Origin: Moraxella canis
Lineage (GTDB): Bacteria; Pseudomonadota; Gammaproteobacteria; Pseudomonadales; Moraxellaceae
Direction of reading: 5' to 3'
DNA: 64,000 nucleotides
NCBI RefSeq assembly: GCF_002014965.1
Contig: NZ_MUXT01000004.1
Location: 262,428 to 326,427, forward strand
The notes beneath the pieces are model-generated. The model did not search any database and had not been told where the DNA came from. It saw only the letters and a list, made by a program, of their open reading frames with translations. The position numbers and the translations under genes are program-made. How positions within the stretch are numbered: position 1 is the stretch's first letter; each line of letters opens with the position of its first letter. Of the stretch, positions 55,570 through 64,000 are shown in pieces.

Positions 55570-55597
55570 TTGAGTTGTCATAATTTTATGCTATGAT
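55570..55597 (+). promoter_or_regulatory. Promoter of ispB
   Basis: A -35-like TTGAGT (55570-55575) and an extended -10 TGC-TATGAT (TATGAT at 55592-55597) are 16 bases apart. The start of transcription would fall about 27 bases before the ispB ATG. Confidence 0.5.
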
Positions 55598-55630
55598 AGC
55601 GTTTTTGATTTTAAGACAGATTTATCAATT

Positions 55631-56623
55631 ATGAATGCCTCTCAGCTGACTTATGCCGACATCCAAGCCATTGTTTCTGAAGACTTTGCCATTATGGACA
55701 AACAGGTCTTTGGTAGTCTAAATTCCAAAGTACAACTGGTGATGAGCGTGTCTAAACATGTGATCGACGCAGGCGGTAAAAGAATGCGTCCTTTGATCAC
55801 GCTTTTGACGGCGCGAATGCTGAATGATGTACAAAGTGAGCAAGCGATGCAGCTGGCGGCGATCACTGAGATGCTACACACGGCGACTTTGGTGCATGAT
55901 GATGTGATCGATGCTTCAGGTCTTAGACGAGGCAAACCGACAGCAAACGCCACTTGGGACAATCCGACGGCGGTTTTGGTGGGGGATTATTTGATTGCTC
56001 GATCATTCAATTTATTGGTCAGCTTTAATAATTTGCCGCTGTTAAAATTATTCAGTGATGGCACTTGTGATATCGCCGAAGGCGAGGTGCTTCAGCTGCA
56101 GCATCAGCATAATCCCAAAACCGTAGAAGCTGACTATTTGCAAATCATTGATGGTAAAACTTCTAGGCTATTTATGATGGCGACCAAAGGCGCGGCGCTG
56201 CTACAAGGTCGTGATGAGCTACTTGATGATTTGGGCGCATTTGCTTACCATTTTGGCAATGCCTTTCAGATGATTGATGATGTATTGGATTTTAGTGGTG
56301 ATGCTGCCGTCATGGGCAAAAACTTGGGCGATGATTTGGCAGAGGGCAAGCCTACGCTGCCCATCATCAAAACCTTAGAACTCTTAAAAAATACTGATCC
56401 TGCAGCGTACGATAAGCTGCGCATCGCGGTGCAAACAGGCAAAGTCGATGATGTGCAAGTGCTCATTAAGCTTGTACAGTCATCTGGTGCGCTTGACTAC
56501 TGTAAGGCGCGTGCACTTGAAGAAACTCAAAAAGCCCAACAAGCCCTTAATAATCTACCTAACAATCGCTATCGTCAGGGGCTGCATCTGCTGACCGAGC
56601 TTGCCAGTGCTCGCCTTGTGTAG
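55631..56623 (+). CDS. ispB: Octaprenyl diphosphate synthase (polyprenyl synthetase)
   Basis: A 330-residue trans-prenyltransferase that makes the ubiquinone side chain. The first Asp-rich motif is LVHDDVIDASGLRRGKPTAN and the second QMIDDVLDFSGD, both intact; GGKRMRPLITLL precedes them. Chain length (C40 by homology to IspB) is inferred. The ATG at 55631 has no strong ribosome site but gives the expected N-terminus. It is convergent with the glutaredoxin-like gene. Confidence 0.93.
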   Translation: MNASQLTYADIQAIVSEDFAIMDKQVFGSLNSKVQLVMSVSKHVIDAGGKRMRPLITLLTARMLNDVQSEQAMQLAAITEMLHTATLVHDDVIDASGLRRGKPTANATWDNPTAVLVGDYLIARSFNLLVSFNNLPLLKLFSDGTCDIAEGEVLQLQHQHNPKTVEADYLQIIDGKTSRLFMMATKGAALLQGRDELLDDLGAFAYHFGNAFQMIDDVLDFSGDAAVMGKNLGDDLAEGKPTLPIIKTLELLKNTDPAAYDKLRIAVQTGKVDDVQVLIKLVQSSGALDYCKARALEETQKAQQALNNLPNNRYRQGLHLLTELASARLV

Positions 56624-56673
56624 AGTCTAGTTTGATTAAGATGCTGTCAATGATGATGGCATTTTTATTAAGC

Positions 56674-57072
56674 TTAAAACGGTCTAAAAGCTGATTCATT
56701 GAGCAAATTCATCACATCCATCAGCCCAAAAGGATACAGCATCATTTGATCTTGAGTGATCAAAATGGGAATGTATATGCCAAGTGCGTCAATCAGTGAT
56801 TCATCTTGGCTGTCTGCCAAATCCAGAACGCCAAAAGTCAGCGGTGTGCTGGTCATTGCCAAAGCCTGTTCTATGACGGCTTGGGCGCTGTGGCATAGAT
56901 GACAGCTTTCTGTGCCAAGCAAATACCAGTCTTGATTTGCCGCGCCCAAAGTTGCCAAAATTTGGGCAAGGATGGGCTGATAAGCTTGTTTGGGCAGTCT
57001 TGATAACGCATGGCGATCATCAGAAAGCTGCCCAAGCGCCTTAAGTGTCTGTGAGCTAAGATAATTTGACAT
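56674..57072 (-). CDS. Glutaredoxin-like (DUF836) thioredoxin-fold protein
   Basis: A 132-residue protein. The C-terminal ~80 residues, beginning WYLLGTESCHLCHSAQAVIEQAL, carry a CxxC pair (near residues 57-60) at the start of helix 1, followed by LTFGVLDLADSQDESLIDALGIYIPIL with the cis-Pro of the thioredoxin fold. This fits the DUF836 glutaredoxin-like family. The N-terminal ~48 residues are an extra helical segment not seen in the shortest family members. Redox partners are unknown. Confidence 0.78.
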   Translation of the reverse strand: MSNYLSSQTLKALGQLSDDRHALSRLPKQAYQPILAQILATLGAANQDWYLLGTESCHLCHSAQAVIEQALAMTSTPLTFGVLDLADSQDESLIDALGIYIPILITQDQMMLYPFGLMDVMNLLNESAFRPF

Positions 57073-57146
57073 AAATTTGCAAGGCTATACAATAAAGCGC
57101 TGATAAGGTATGATAGGTGCATTGATTAACAGATGAGTATTTTAGC

Positions 57147-57818
57147 GTGTTTCGCACATTTTTTAAATGGATTCTTGCGCCTTTATTAGTACTGTTTTTT
57201 AGTTTTCATGTGATGGTGGCAGGGCTGTTGGTGGTGTGGGGAAATTTACCTGTTCAAAATTCCGCATTTATGCTTTGGCACAGGCTGTCAGGTGGCAGTG
57301 TTACCCAAACTTGGGTGGATTATGACCGCATTGCTAAGTCAGCCAAGCAAGCCGCCGTTGCCAGTGAGGATGGTAAATTTGTTATGCATCGCGGCTTTGA
57401 TTTTGATAGCATGCAAACAGCGATGCGCTCGAATGAAGCTCAGGGCGCTGTCTCTGCCGGAGGATCGACCATCAGTCAGCAACTGGCAAAAAATTTATTT
57501 TTGACGTCGCATCGCTCTTATGTCAGAAAAGCCGAAGAAGCCATTATTGTCGTGATGATGGAAACCTTATGGTCAAAGCAGCGCATTTTGGAGGTATATC
57601 TGAATGTGGCTGAATTTGGCGAGGGGATTTATGGCATCGAAGCGGCATCACGACATTATTTTGGGCGTTCGGCGGCGAACTTAAGCCGTGATCAAGCAGC
57701 TTTGCTTATCAGTTTGTTACCAAATCCTAAATATTATGGAGAAAGGCTTAACGCCAAGCGACTCAGAAACAAGCAAAGAATCATCATACGGCGAATGAAT
57801 AGCGCACAGATTCCCTGA
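57147..57818 (+). CDS. mtgA: Monofunctional biosynthetic peptidoglycan transglycosylase
   Basis: A 223-residue GT51 enzyme that polymerises lipid II into glycan strands. One N-terminal helix (ILAPLLVLFFSFHVMVAGLLVVW) anchors it. AAVASEDGKFVMHRGFDFDS carries the catalytic Glu; GGSTISQQLAKNLFLTSHRSYVRKAEEAI, EVYLNVAEFGEGIYGIEAASRHYFGRSA and LPNPKYY are GT51 signatures. The start is a GTG at 57147. It is single-domain, with no transpeptidase part. Confidence 0.95.
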   Translation: MFRTFFKWILAPLLVLFFSFHVMVAGLLVVWGNLPVQNSAFMLWHRLSGGSVTQTWVDYDRIAKSAKQAAVASEDGKFVMHRGFDFDSMQTAMRSNEAQGAVSAGGSTISQQLAKNLFLTSHRSYVRKAEEAIIVVMMETLWSKQRILEVYLNVAEFGEGIYGIEAASRHYFGRSAANLSRDQAALLISLLPNPKYYGERLNAKRLRNKQRIIIRRMNSAQIP

Positions 57819-57858
57819 GATATTTTGAGAGTTATAATATAGACATTATCAGCTTGAT

Positions 57859-57892
57859 GTGTCATTAAGCTGTCATTAATTTTTGGTATTTT
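57859..57892 (+). promoter_or_regulatory. Pho box with -10 element upstream of ppk
   Basis: Two 7-base repeats, GTGTCAT (57859-57865) and CTGTCAT (57870-57876), are separated by TAAG. This matches the 18-base Pho box (CTGTCAT-N4-CTGTCAT) with one mismatch. A TATTTT -10-like hexamer follows exactly ten bases later (57887-57892), the normal spacing for PhoB-activated promoters. It lies about 180 bases before the ppk start. Confidence 0.65.
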
Positions 57893-58055
57893 GACGGGGA
57901 TCCACAAGTGCCCACATGGCAGTCGGTGACCGGTTAATTAAGTTCAACAATAATTTAAGCTGTAATCATCGAAATGCAATATGAATCATAAATTTCGCCT
58001 TCAGGCATTATACACATCCATCCTCCAAATTTTGGCAACTTTTAGGGAACATGCC

Positions 58056-60380
58056 ATGATTAACACTATGAATAATGTCAATCAAGCCAATCAAGCTGAC
58101 ACTAACAAGCCAACCGATCAACTTGATCAAACTAACCAAAACACTCAAATTTACCAACCTGGGCAACCCGACCAAGTTGAGCAAAGCGCTCAAAGCTACT
58201 CAAGCCCAATCGCTCTTGGTGAGCTTGATTTGGCAGATGCCCCTGTTCCTGTGAGTGAACCAGTAGCTAAATCGCATCTGACTCAGATTGATCATTTATT
58301 TGATGAAAAGGGTGGTTTTACGCCTGAATGCTATATCAATCGTGACTTATCAGCGCTGAGATTTCAGCTCAGAGTCTTAGCGCAAGCTGCCAATCCAAAT
58401 CATCCTTTGCTTGAGCGTATGTTCTTTTTGACTATTTTTTCCTCAAACTTAGATGAGTTTTTTGAGATTCGCGTTGCTGGCTTATTACAAAAAATGAAGC
58501 AAGGCGATCAGGTGAGCAGCCTAGATGGTCGTAAGCCCAGCGAAATTTTGCAAATCATCAGCGATATCGCTCATGGCGCCGTCGCTCAGCAGTATCAGAT
58601 TTTAAATGACGAAATCCTGCCACAGCTTGCCAAGCACGAAATCCGCTATCTGCGCCGTGATGAGCTGGATGCAGAACAGCGCGCATGGCTAAGAGAATAC
58701 TTCTTAAGCCAAGTTAAGCCCGTATTGACACCGATCAGCATTGATCCGGCGCATCCTTTCCCAAGACTTGTGAACAAATCTTTGAACTTCATCATCAGTC
58801 TAGAAGGGAAAGATGCCTTTGGTCGTGATATCAATCGTGCGATCGTACCTGCGCCTCGTTCATTGCCTCGTGTCATTCGCCTGCCTGATGAGATCACCGA
58901 TGGTAAAGAGCATCATGTCATGCTCTCGGCGGTCATTCATGAGCATGTCAATGAGCTGTTTTTGGGTATGAAAGTAACTGGCTGCTATCAGTTCCGACTC
59001 ACTCGAAACGCTGATTTGGCACTGGCTGATGATGTCGATGATATTGCCAAAGCTTTAGAAGGTGAACTTGATAATCGCCGCTTTGGTCAAGAAGTGCGAT
59101 TGGAAGTTACCACAAATTGCCCTCAAGAAATTTGCGATTTTCTATTGGATGAATTTGAGTTAGATGAATCTCAGCTGTATCGCGTCAATGGCCCTGTGAA
59201 TCTAACGCGGCTTTTGACCAGTTTTGATCGCCCTGAATTGAAATTCAAACCCTTTACGCCTGCCATGCCAAAGGCGTTTCGTGATATAGATATGGGCAGT
59301 GCAGGCTCGATGTTTGCGGCAATATCACGCCAAGATGTGCTTGTCCATCATCCATTTCATACCTTTAATCCGGTGATTAACTTGCTGTGGCAGGCGGCAA
59401 ATGATCCCAATGTTCTTGCCATTAAGCAGACCATTTATCGCTCAGGGGTGAACTCTGAGATCGTTCAGGCGCTTGCTGCTGCCGCTCGAAGCGGTAAAGA
59501 AGTGACTGCTGTCATTGAGCTGCGCGCAAGGTTTGATGAAGCGTCAAACATCGCTGTCGCCAATATGCTTCAAGAAGCAGGTGCCGTGGTGGTTTATGGT
59601 ATCGTAGGCTACAAGACACATGCCAAAATGATGCTTATTGTGCGCCGTGAAAATGGTAAAATTCGCCGCTATGTGCATCTGGGCACGGGCAACTACCACG
59701 CAGGGAATGCCAAAGCCTATACAGACTATGGTCTGTTCACTGCCAATACCGAAGTCACCGAAGATGTGGCAGGCGTGTTCCAGCAGCTGACAGGGATGGG
59801 TAGACCCGTACCATCCAAGCAGATTCTTCATGCGCCATTTACGCTTCATGATACTTTGATGCGTCTGATTGATGATGAAATTGCCCATGTCAAAGCCGGC
59901 AAAAAAGGGCGCGTCATCATGAAATTCAACGCACTGACAGAGCGAAAAATGATCAATAAACTGTATGAAGCAAGCATCGCGGGTGTTCAAATTGATTTGA
60001 TTGTACGCTCTATTTGCTGTCTTCGTCCGCAAGTGGCAGGTCTGTCTGAAAATATCCGTGTTCGCTCCATTGTGGGTCGATTCTTGGAGCATACGCGCGT
60101 CTATTATTTTGGTAATGATGTTGAAAATGGGGGCGAAGAGCGCCTGTACTGTAGCTCAGCAGACTTGATGGATCGAAATTTATTGCATCGTGTCGAAGTG
60201 GCATTCCCTGTGCTTGATAAAAAGATCTTTAAGAAAATTTATGAAGATGGTTTGATTAACTATCTAGAAGATGATGTGCAGGCTTGGGAGCTGTCAGGTA
60301 ATGGAGAGTGGCACCCGCTTTCATTGTCAGGTGGCACGCACGACGCCCAAAAAGTCTTACTTGAAAAAATCACCTCTTGA
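58056..60380 (+). CDS. ppk: Polyphosphate kinase 1 with Q/N-rich N-terminal extension
   Basis: A 774-residue enzyme that makes inorganic polyphosphate from ATP. The PPK1 core starts near residue 88 at [47 protein letters not shown] and includes the autophosphorylated His in [20 protein letters not shown], then [22 protein letters not shown]. Residues ~1-75 are an unusual Asn/Gln/Asp-rich segment, missing in E. coli PPK. The ATG at 58056 has AGGGAA six bases upstream; an earlier in-frame ATG at 57981 is possible. The Pho box upstream suggests induction under phosphate limitation. The stop overlaps the presumed ychJ start. Confidence 0.94.
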   Translation: MINTMNNVNQANQADTNKPTDQLDQTNQNTQIYQPGQPDQVEQSAQSYSSPIALGELDLADAPVPVSEPVAKSHLTQIDHLFDEKGGFTPECYINRDLSALRFQLRVLAQAANPNHPLLERMFFLTIFSSNLDEFFEIRVAGLLQKMKQGDQVSSLDGRKPSEILQIISDIAHGAVAQQYQILNDEILPQLAKHEIRYLRRDELDAEQRAWLREYFLSQVKPVLTPISIDPAHPFPRLVNKSLNFIISLEGKDAFGRDINRAIVPAPRSLPRVIRLPDEITDGKEHHVMLSAVIHEHVNELFLGMKVTGCYQFRLTRNADLALADDVDDIAKALEGELDNRRFGQEVRLEVTTNCPQEICDFLLDEFELDESQLYRVNGPVNLTRLLTSFDRPELKFKPFTPAMPKAFRDIDMGSAGSMFAAISRQDVLVHHPFHTFNPVINLLWQAANDPNVLAIKQTIYRSGVNSEIVQALAAAARSGKEVTAVIELRARFDEASNIAVANMLQEAGAVVVYGIVGYKTHAKMMLIVRRENGKIRRYVHLGTGNYHAGNAKAYTDYGLFTANTEVTEDVAGVFQQLTGMGRPVPSKQILHAPFTLHDTLMRLIDDEIAHVKAGKKGRVIMKFNALTERKMINKLYEASIAGVQIDLIVRSICCLRPQVAGLSENIRVRSIVGRFLEHTRVYYFGNDVENGGEERLYCSSADLMDRNLLHRVEVAFPVLDKKIFKKIYEDGLINYLEDDVQAWELSGNGEWHPLSLSGGTHDAQKVLLEKITS

Positions 60381-60862
60381 AAGCAGTCAAGGAATGCCCG
60401 TGTGGCTCGCTGAAAAGCTATGCCAACTGCTGCCATCGGTATCATGATGGCAGTGAGTTTGCGCCGACTGCCGAATGCTTGATGCGCTCTCGTTACAGTG
60501 CGTTTGTACTTCAAGATATTGACTACATCATACAAACCACTCTGCCGGCTTTGCAGCCGCTTTTAGAAGTATCTGCGCTAAAGGCATGGGCAGAGCAAAC
60601 CCATTGGCACCATCTTGAGATCATGACTACTGCTCCCAAAATTGGCAAGCGCCATGCTCAAGTGCATTTTCGTGCGTATTTTGAAGAGTCGGGCACCCAA
60701 GGATGTCATAATGAGCGCTCAGCATTTGTGACAATCAATGAAAATGGGCAAGATCGGTGGTATTTTCTTGATCCGACACTGCCAATTACTTTGAGCGGTA
60801 AGCAGCCATGTTTATGTGGTTCTGGCGAAAAATTTAAGGCGTGCTGCGGTAAATTTTTATAA
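60377..60862 (+). CDS. YchJ-family SEC-C zinc-binding protein
   Basis: A 161-residue protein with two SEC-C zinc motifs, [16 protein letters not shown] at the N-terminus and [14 protein letters not shown] at the C-terminus, flanking a YchJ (UPF0225) NTF2-like middle with [23 protein letters not shown]. Its function is not established. The only in-frame start before the first zinc motif is a TTG at 60377 that overlaps the ppk stop (TTGA), so translation is probably coupled to ppk. Confidence 0.87.
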   Translation: MKAVKECPCGSLKSYANCCHRYHDGSEFAPTAECLMRSRYSAFVLQDIDYIIQTTLPALQPLLEVSALKAWAEQTHWHHLEIMTTAPKIGKRHAQVHFRAYFEESGTQGCHNERSAFVTINENGQDRWYFLDPTLPITLSGKQPCLCGSGEKFKACCGKFL

Positions 60863-60877
60863 ATGATCAAAATGTTT

Positions 60878-60906
60878 AAAAGCAGGGTATCAAATATCCT
60901 GCTTTT
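60878..60906 (+). terminator. Intrinsic terminator after ychJ-like gene
   Basis: A stem AAAAGCAGG / CCTGCTTTT with an inner GTAT/ATAT extension and a small loop is followed by a T-run, between the ychJ-like gene and aroC. Confidence 0.82.
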
Positions 60907-60967
60907 TAATTGCCCAAAATATGCTAAAATAACGCAATTTTTATACAAATCGGACGAAGGTGGCATC

Positions 60968-62059
60968 ATGGCAGGCAATACCATTGGGCAAATATTTACT
61001 GTGACGACATGTGGGGAATCGCATGGCGCAGGTTTGATGGCGATTGTGGACGGTGTGCCACCCGGGCTCATGCTGAGCGCAGAAGATCTGCAAGTTGAGC
61101 TTGATCGCCGTAAGCCCGGCACATCTAAATTCGCCACTCAAAGAAAAGAAGCGGATATGGTTGAGATTATCTCTGGCGTCTTTGAAGGACGTACCACTGG
61201 CACACCCATTGGGCTACTGATTCGCAATACCGATCAAAAATCCAAAGATTATGGCAATATCGCCAATACATTTCGCCCAAATCATGCTGACTACACTTAC
61301 ACGATGAAATATGGCTTTCGAGATTATCGTGGCGGCGGTCGTTCCTCTGCGCGAGAGACCGCAATGCGTGTGGCGGCAGGTGCGATCGCTAAGAAGTACC
61401 TTAAAGAGCGCTTGGGCATCGTGATACGCGGTCATGTCACTCAAATTGGCACCCAAAAAGCACAGACACTAGATTGGGACTTGGTGAATAATAATCCATT
61501 TTTCTGCGGGGATGCCGAAGCCATTCCTAGATTTGAGGAACTGGTCACATCGCTGCGCGAACAGGGTACAAGCTGCGGCGCTAGGCTTGAGATATTTGCC
61601 GAGAATGTGCCTGTAGGGCTTGGTGAGCCTGTGTTTGATCGCTTAGACGCTGATATCGCACACGCCATGATGTCGATCAATGCGGTTAAGGCGGTAGAGA
61701 TTGGCGATGGTTTTGATGTGGCGGCACAATTTGGACACGACAGCCGAGATGAGCTGACACCTGATGGCTTTGCTGCCAATCATGCTGGCGGTATTTTGGG
61801 TGGCATCTCCAGTGGTCAAACGATCCGTGTTGCCATTGCGCTGAAACCAACCGCCAGCATCACCACACCTGGCAAAACGATCAATCTTGATGGCGAGGCG
61901 GTTGATGTGATTACCAAAGGTCGCCATGATCCTTGTGTGGGTGTGCGTGCCACACCCATTGCAGAGGCGATGCTTGCCATTGTGATTTTGGATCATTACT
62001 TACGCCATCGTGCCCAAAATGCTGACGTTTTGCCACCACTAAAGCCCATTGAAAATTAA
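60968..62059 (+). CDS. aroC: Chorismate synthase
   Basis: A 363-residue FMN-dependent enzyme converting EPSP to chorismate. [75 protein letters not shown] and [20 protein letters not shown] are diagnostic. The ATG at 60968 follows AAGGTGG. The in-frame extension upstream runs through the terminator and is not coding. AroC and the DAHP synthase gene lie in the same window but in different operons. Confidence 0.97.
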   Translation: MAGNTIGQIFTVTTCGESHGAGLMAIVDGVPPGLMLSAEDLQVELDRRKPGTSKFATQRKEADMVEIISGVFEGRTTGTPIGLLIRNTDQKSKDYGNIANTFRPNHADYTYTMKYGFRDYRGGGRSSARETAMRVAAGAIAKKYLKERLGIVIRGHVTQIGTQKAQTLDWDLVNNNPFFCGDAEAIPRFEELVTSLREQGTSCGARLEIFAENVPVGLGEPVFDRLDADIAHAMMSINAVKAVEIGDGFDVAAQFGHDSRDELTPDGFAANHAGGILGGISSGQTIRVAIALKPTASITTPGKTINLDGEAVDVITKGRHDPCVGVRATPIAEAMLAIVILDHYLRHRAQNADVLPPLKPIEN

Positions 62060-62090
62060 TACCTCTGATTAAACTGACTCATGGACTGTC

Positions 62091-62561
62091 ATGACACCTG
62101 CCATCAAATTGTTACAAAAACAAAAAATTGCTCATCAGGTGCTTGAGTATGAGCATGATCCAAATGCGTCTAGCTTTGGGCTTGAAGCTGCCCAAAAACT
62201 TAATTTGCCCGCCGATCAAGTGTTTAAGACATTATTGGCGACAGACGGCAAAGCCTACTTTGTGGCAATTTTACCTGTGGATTGTCGATTGAGTCTCAAA
62301 AAACTGGCAATGGCGGTGGGCGCTAAAAAATTACAAATGGCGAACGCTAAAGATGCCGAGAGAATCACCGGTTACCTGGTGGGTGGCATCAGTCCATTGG
62401 CTCAAAAAAAGCGCCTCAAAACCGTGATACAAACCCAAGCAAAACACCTTGAGTGTATGTATGTTAGCGGCGGTAAGCGTGGCTGTGATGTTGGTATCCA
62501 TCCAAATGATTTGGCAAAATTATTGAATGCAATGTTTGCTGATGTCATTGAGTCGGTATGA
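62091..62561 (+). CDS. ybaK: Cys-tRNA(Pro)/Cys-tRNA(Cys) deacylase YbaK
   Basis: A 156-residue trans-editing enzyme that hydrolyses Cys-tRNA(Pro) formed by prolyl-tRNA synthetase. The catalytic Lys is near residue 46 in ADQVFKTLLATDGKAYFVAILPVD; GYLVGGISPLAQKKRLKTVI and YVSGGKRGCDVGIHPNDLAKL are YbaK signatures. The ATG at 62091 starts 31 bases after the aroC stop, so it may be cotranscribed. Confidence 0.93.
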   Translation: MTPAIKLLQKQKIAHQVLEYEHDPNASSFGLEAAQKLNLPADQVFKTLLATDGKAYFVAILPVDCRLSLKKLAMAVGAKKLQMANAKDAERITGYLVGGISPLAQKKRLKTVIQTQAKHLECMYVSGGKRGCDVGIHPNDLAKLLNAMFADVIESV

Positions 62562-62570
62562 TGTGTGTGA

Positions 62571-62642
62571 ATGGATATGAGTAAGATGATGACTGATCAA
62601 TTATCAGACATTTTTGATGATGCAGCCATAAAAGTGTGTTGA
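62571..62642 (+). CDS. Possible 23-codon ORF coupled to the downstream lipoprotein gene
   Basis: An ATG at 62571 opens a 23-codon frame starting MDMSKMMTDQLSDIFDD. Its TGA stop shares one base with the ATG of the lipoprotein gene (TGATG). A second in-frame ATG is at 62577. No clear ribosome site precedes it. It could be a leader that couples translation of the lipoprotein gene, which itself lacks a good ribosome site, or it may be chance. Confidence 0.25.
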   Translation: MDMSKMMTDQLSDIFDDAAIKVC

Positions 62643-63157
62643 TGGTGAAGATACTGCTACCAATTAAGCAAACGCTTAAAAATTATAACAGCTATCCTGC
62701 TGCGATGATATTATCGCTGATGGGATTAACTGCCTGTCAAGAGGATCAGGCAAGCAAAGATGCGTCTGCGCCTATTGGTCTTCAGCAGCCCAAAAATAGT
62801 ACAGTGAATGCTCCCAATCTGCTCAAAAAAGCCAAAGCCCAAAACAGCTGCCCAAGATTGGTACAAAAAAAGGTTGATCGCACTCAAATATTAAGACACG
62901 ACACCTTGGCGACCGATTCTTGTGATTATTTCATTTATCCTAATATTGGCGACACTGTTGAGGCGAGCGTCTCGGATCGACGGATTGAGCTTAGCTTAAC
63001 ACGGCCAGATTGGCATGATTTTGACAATGGCGGATTTATGGTGACCAAAAATGGTCGTCATGTCATCCGTTTACAATACAATGCATTTGGTAGTAGACCG
63101 CCCATCATGGATTATGTCATCCAAATTGATATCATTCCACCCAAAGATGAGTACTAA
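62642..63157 (+). CDS. Putative lipoprotein of unknown function
   Basis: A 171-residue exported protein. The N-terminus (ILSLMGLTAC near residues 23-32) resembles a lipoprotein signal with a long basic n-region. A polar linker follows, then a small domain with two Cys residues (NSCPRLV and TDSCDYF) that could pair, and Asp- and Tyr-rich strands (YVIQIDIIPP at the end). I do not recognise a family. The start at 62642 (ATG) is preferred; GTG and TTG codons just upstream are alternatives. A 15-bp terminator follows. Confidence 0.6.
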   Translation: MVKILLPIKQTLKNYNSYPAAMILSLMGLTACQEDQASKDASAPIGLQQPKNSTVNAPNLLKKAKAQNSCPRLVQKKVDRTQILRHDTLATDSCDYFIYPNIGDTVEASVSDRRIELSLTRPDWHDFDNGGFMVTKNGRHVIRLQYNAFGSRPPIMDYVIQIDIIPPKDEY

Positions 63158-63189
63158 AAATGGTCGAAAACTGATTTTCGACCATTTTT
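63156..63189. terminator. Bidirectional intrinsic terminator
   Basis: A perfect 15-bp stem (AAAAATGGTCGAAAA / TTTTCGACCATTTTT) with a 4-base loop lies between the lipoprotein gene and convergent ppa. Its left arm overlaps the lipoprotein stop codon. Confidence 0.92.
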
Positions 63190-63204
63190 ATCGATATGCT
63201 CAAA

Positions 63205-63735
63205 TTATTGCTCAGTCCAACGCTTTTGGCTTTCTTTGATCACTTCTTTGGCTACATCAGCATCAAAAAAACCTTCAACAACGGTTGAGCCTGGTTTTTT
63301 TAGATCTTTGTAATGACTAAAATGGAATTGAAGCTGCTTGATCAGCTGCTTAGGCAAATCTTCTAAGCTGTTATAAGCATTGCCATTATTACGATCATCA
63401 GCAGGGACAACGATCACTTTATCATCCACTTCGCCATCATCCACAAACTTCATAACGCCGATCACTTTGGCTTTTAGGAAAATGCCTGTGGTTAAAGGCT
63501 GCTCTGTGATGATCAAGGCGTCAAGCTCATCGCCATCTTCATCTAGGGTTTGAGGGATGAAGCCATAGTTGCATGGCTTAGCAAACGCAATCGGCTCAAC
63601 ACGATCAAGCTCAAAACACGCCAAGTGGCGGTTCCATTCGATTTTGTGGTTTGAGCCAGTAGGAATTTCAACAACCACATTGATGATACCACCATCAACA
63701 TCGCCTGCGTCTAGAATTTTATTAAAATCTGCCAT
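63205..63735 (-). CDS. ppa: Inorganic pyrophosphatase
   Basis: A 176-residue family I soluble pyrophosphatase, the usual bacterial length. IPTGSNHKIEWNRHLACFELDR and NYGFIPQTLDEDGDELDALIITEQPL (the signature DxDGDxLD with metal-binding Asp residues) and KVIVVPADDRNN are intact. It hydrolyses PPi made in biosynthesis. The ATG at 63735 is preceded by GGAGTAA. It lies downstream of lipB on the minus strand with a 41-base gap. Confidence 0.96.
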   Translation of the reverse strand: MADFNKILDAGDVDGGIINVVVEIPTGSNHKIEWNRHLACFELDRVEPIAFAKPCNYGFIPQTLDEDGDELDALIITEQPLTTGIFLKAKVIGVMKFVDDGEVDDKVIVVPADDRNNGNAYNSLEDLPKQLIKQLQFHFSHYKDLKKPGSTVVEGFFDADVAKEVIKESQKRWTEQ

Positions 63736-63776
63736 GAGTTACTCCGTGAAATTAAAAAGATGATAAAAAAACAAGC

Positions 63777-64000
63777 TCATTTTAGCGTATCTTGGGGTCG
63801 TAATTCAACCAAACCTGCATGACGCTCAGCGATATTTTTGATCAATTTGGCGATGAACTCACCCATCTGAGCTTGATTAAATTGCCCAAAACTTGAGAGT
63901 TTTGCCATTGGCATTCCTGCATAGCCACAAGGATTGATGGCATTAAATGCGCTCAGATCATTGACCAAATTGATGGCGATGCCATGATAGCTAAAGCCTT
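63777..64000 (-). CDS. lipB: Octanoyltransferase LipB, 5' end outside the window
   Basis: The C-terminal ~73 residues of LipB, running off the right edge. [34 protein letters not shown] matches the conserved end of LipB, with the catalytic Cys in NPCGYAG. LipB transfers octanoyl from ACP to lipoyl domains. The catalytic Lys and the N-terminal half are outside the window. A Met in the visible part should not be taken as the start. Confidence 0.93.
   Translation of the reverse strand, partial: GFSYHGIAINLVNDLSAFNAINPCGYAGMPMAKLSSFGQFNQAQMGEFIAKLIKNIAERHAGLVELRPQDTLK

Noticed and set aside
60863..60967. Extended N-terminus of AroC
   Set aside because: The in-frame upstream codons run through the ychJ terminator and do not resemble chorismate synthase; the ATG at 60968 has a good ribosome site.

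Overview
The window reads as an ordinary chromosomal segment of a gammaproteobacterium, most likely a Moraxellaceae member close to Moraxella or Psychrobacter. The grounds are a moderate GC content (roughly mid-40s percent by eye), the order rlmN-pilF-ispG-hisS-yfgM-bamB-der, a YejABEF peptide importer, a two-part threonine/serine exporter and Moraxellaceae-like protein variants. Genus assignment is inference; no database was searched. Coding density is high. I see no rRNA, tRNA, CRISPR array, prophage or insertion sequence. Two genes are cut by the window edges: rlpA at the left and lipB at the right.

Layout. 1-3.2 kb: truncated rlpA, an M15-type peptidase lipoprotein behind a strong promoter with a palindrome over its -35, a likely HolD (DNA polymerase III psi) protein, and a membrane protein of unknown function. 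3.5-11.6 kb: serC followed at once by yejA, then gloB and mntP, then yejB-yejE-yejF, all on the plus strand. 11.6-16.9 kb: an Lrp/AsnC regulator divergent from leuA, then a minus-strand run yacG-argD-yjjP-yjjB. 17.2-21.4 kb: a DUF3360-like membrane protein, a ribbon-helix-helix protein, a nitroreductase, an MFS transporter and a tautomerase. 21.4-24.9 kb: aspS, an LpxL-type acyltransferase and a glycosyltransferase as one minus-strand operon. 25.4-30.5 kb: K+/H+ antiporter, SohB-like protease, SDR enzyme and MscS channel. 30.5-37.9 kb: tag and cysE, then roxA, a 42-residue membrane ORF, dnaE and trmJ.

38.2-48.4 kb: prmB, rlmN, pilF, ispG, a probable nuclease gene, hisS, yfgM, bamB and der. 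48.5-50.5 kb: lpxB-rnhB. 50.8-52.4 kb: glnK-amtB for ammonium uptake and its control. 52.5-57.8 kb: acetoin reductase, Smr protein, DAHP synthase, ispB, a glutaredoxin-like protein and mtgA. 58-62.6 kb: ppk behind a Pho box, ychJ, aroC, ybaK. 62.6-64 kb: a lipoprotein, ppa and truncated lipB.

Most genes serve core metabolism: amino acids (serC, leuA, argD, cysE, aroG, aroC), isoprenoids (ispG, ispB), envelope (lpxB, the LpxL-like enzyme, mtgA, bamB, rlpA), translation and RNA modification (aspS, hisS, rlmN, prmB, roxA, trmJ, ybaK) and replication (dnaE, putative holD, rnhB). The least routine items are: a HARE-HTH plus PD-(D/E)XK-like nuclease gene sitting between ispG and hisS; a perfect terminator-shaped hairpin inside the signal-peptide codons of yejA; a Q/N-rich N-terminal extension on polyphosphate kinase with a Pho box upstream; a SohB-like protease without the usual membrane anchor; and two very short ORFs embedded in operons.
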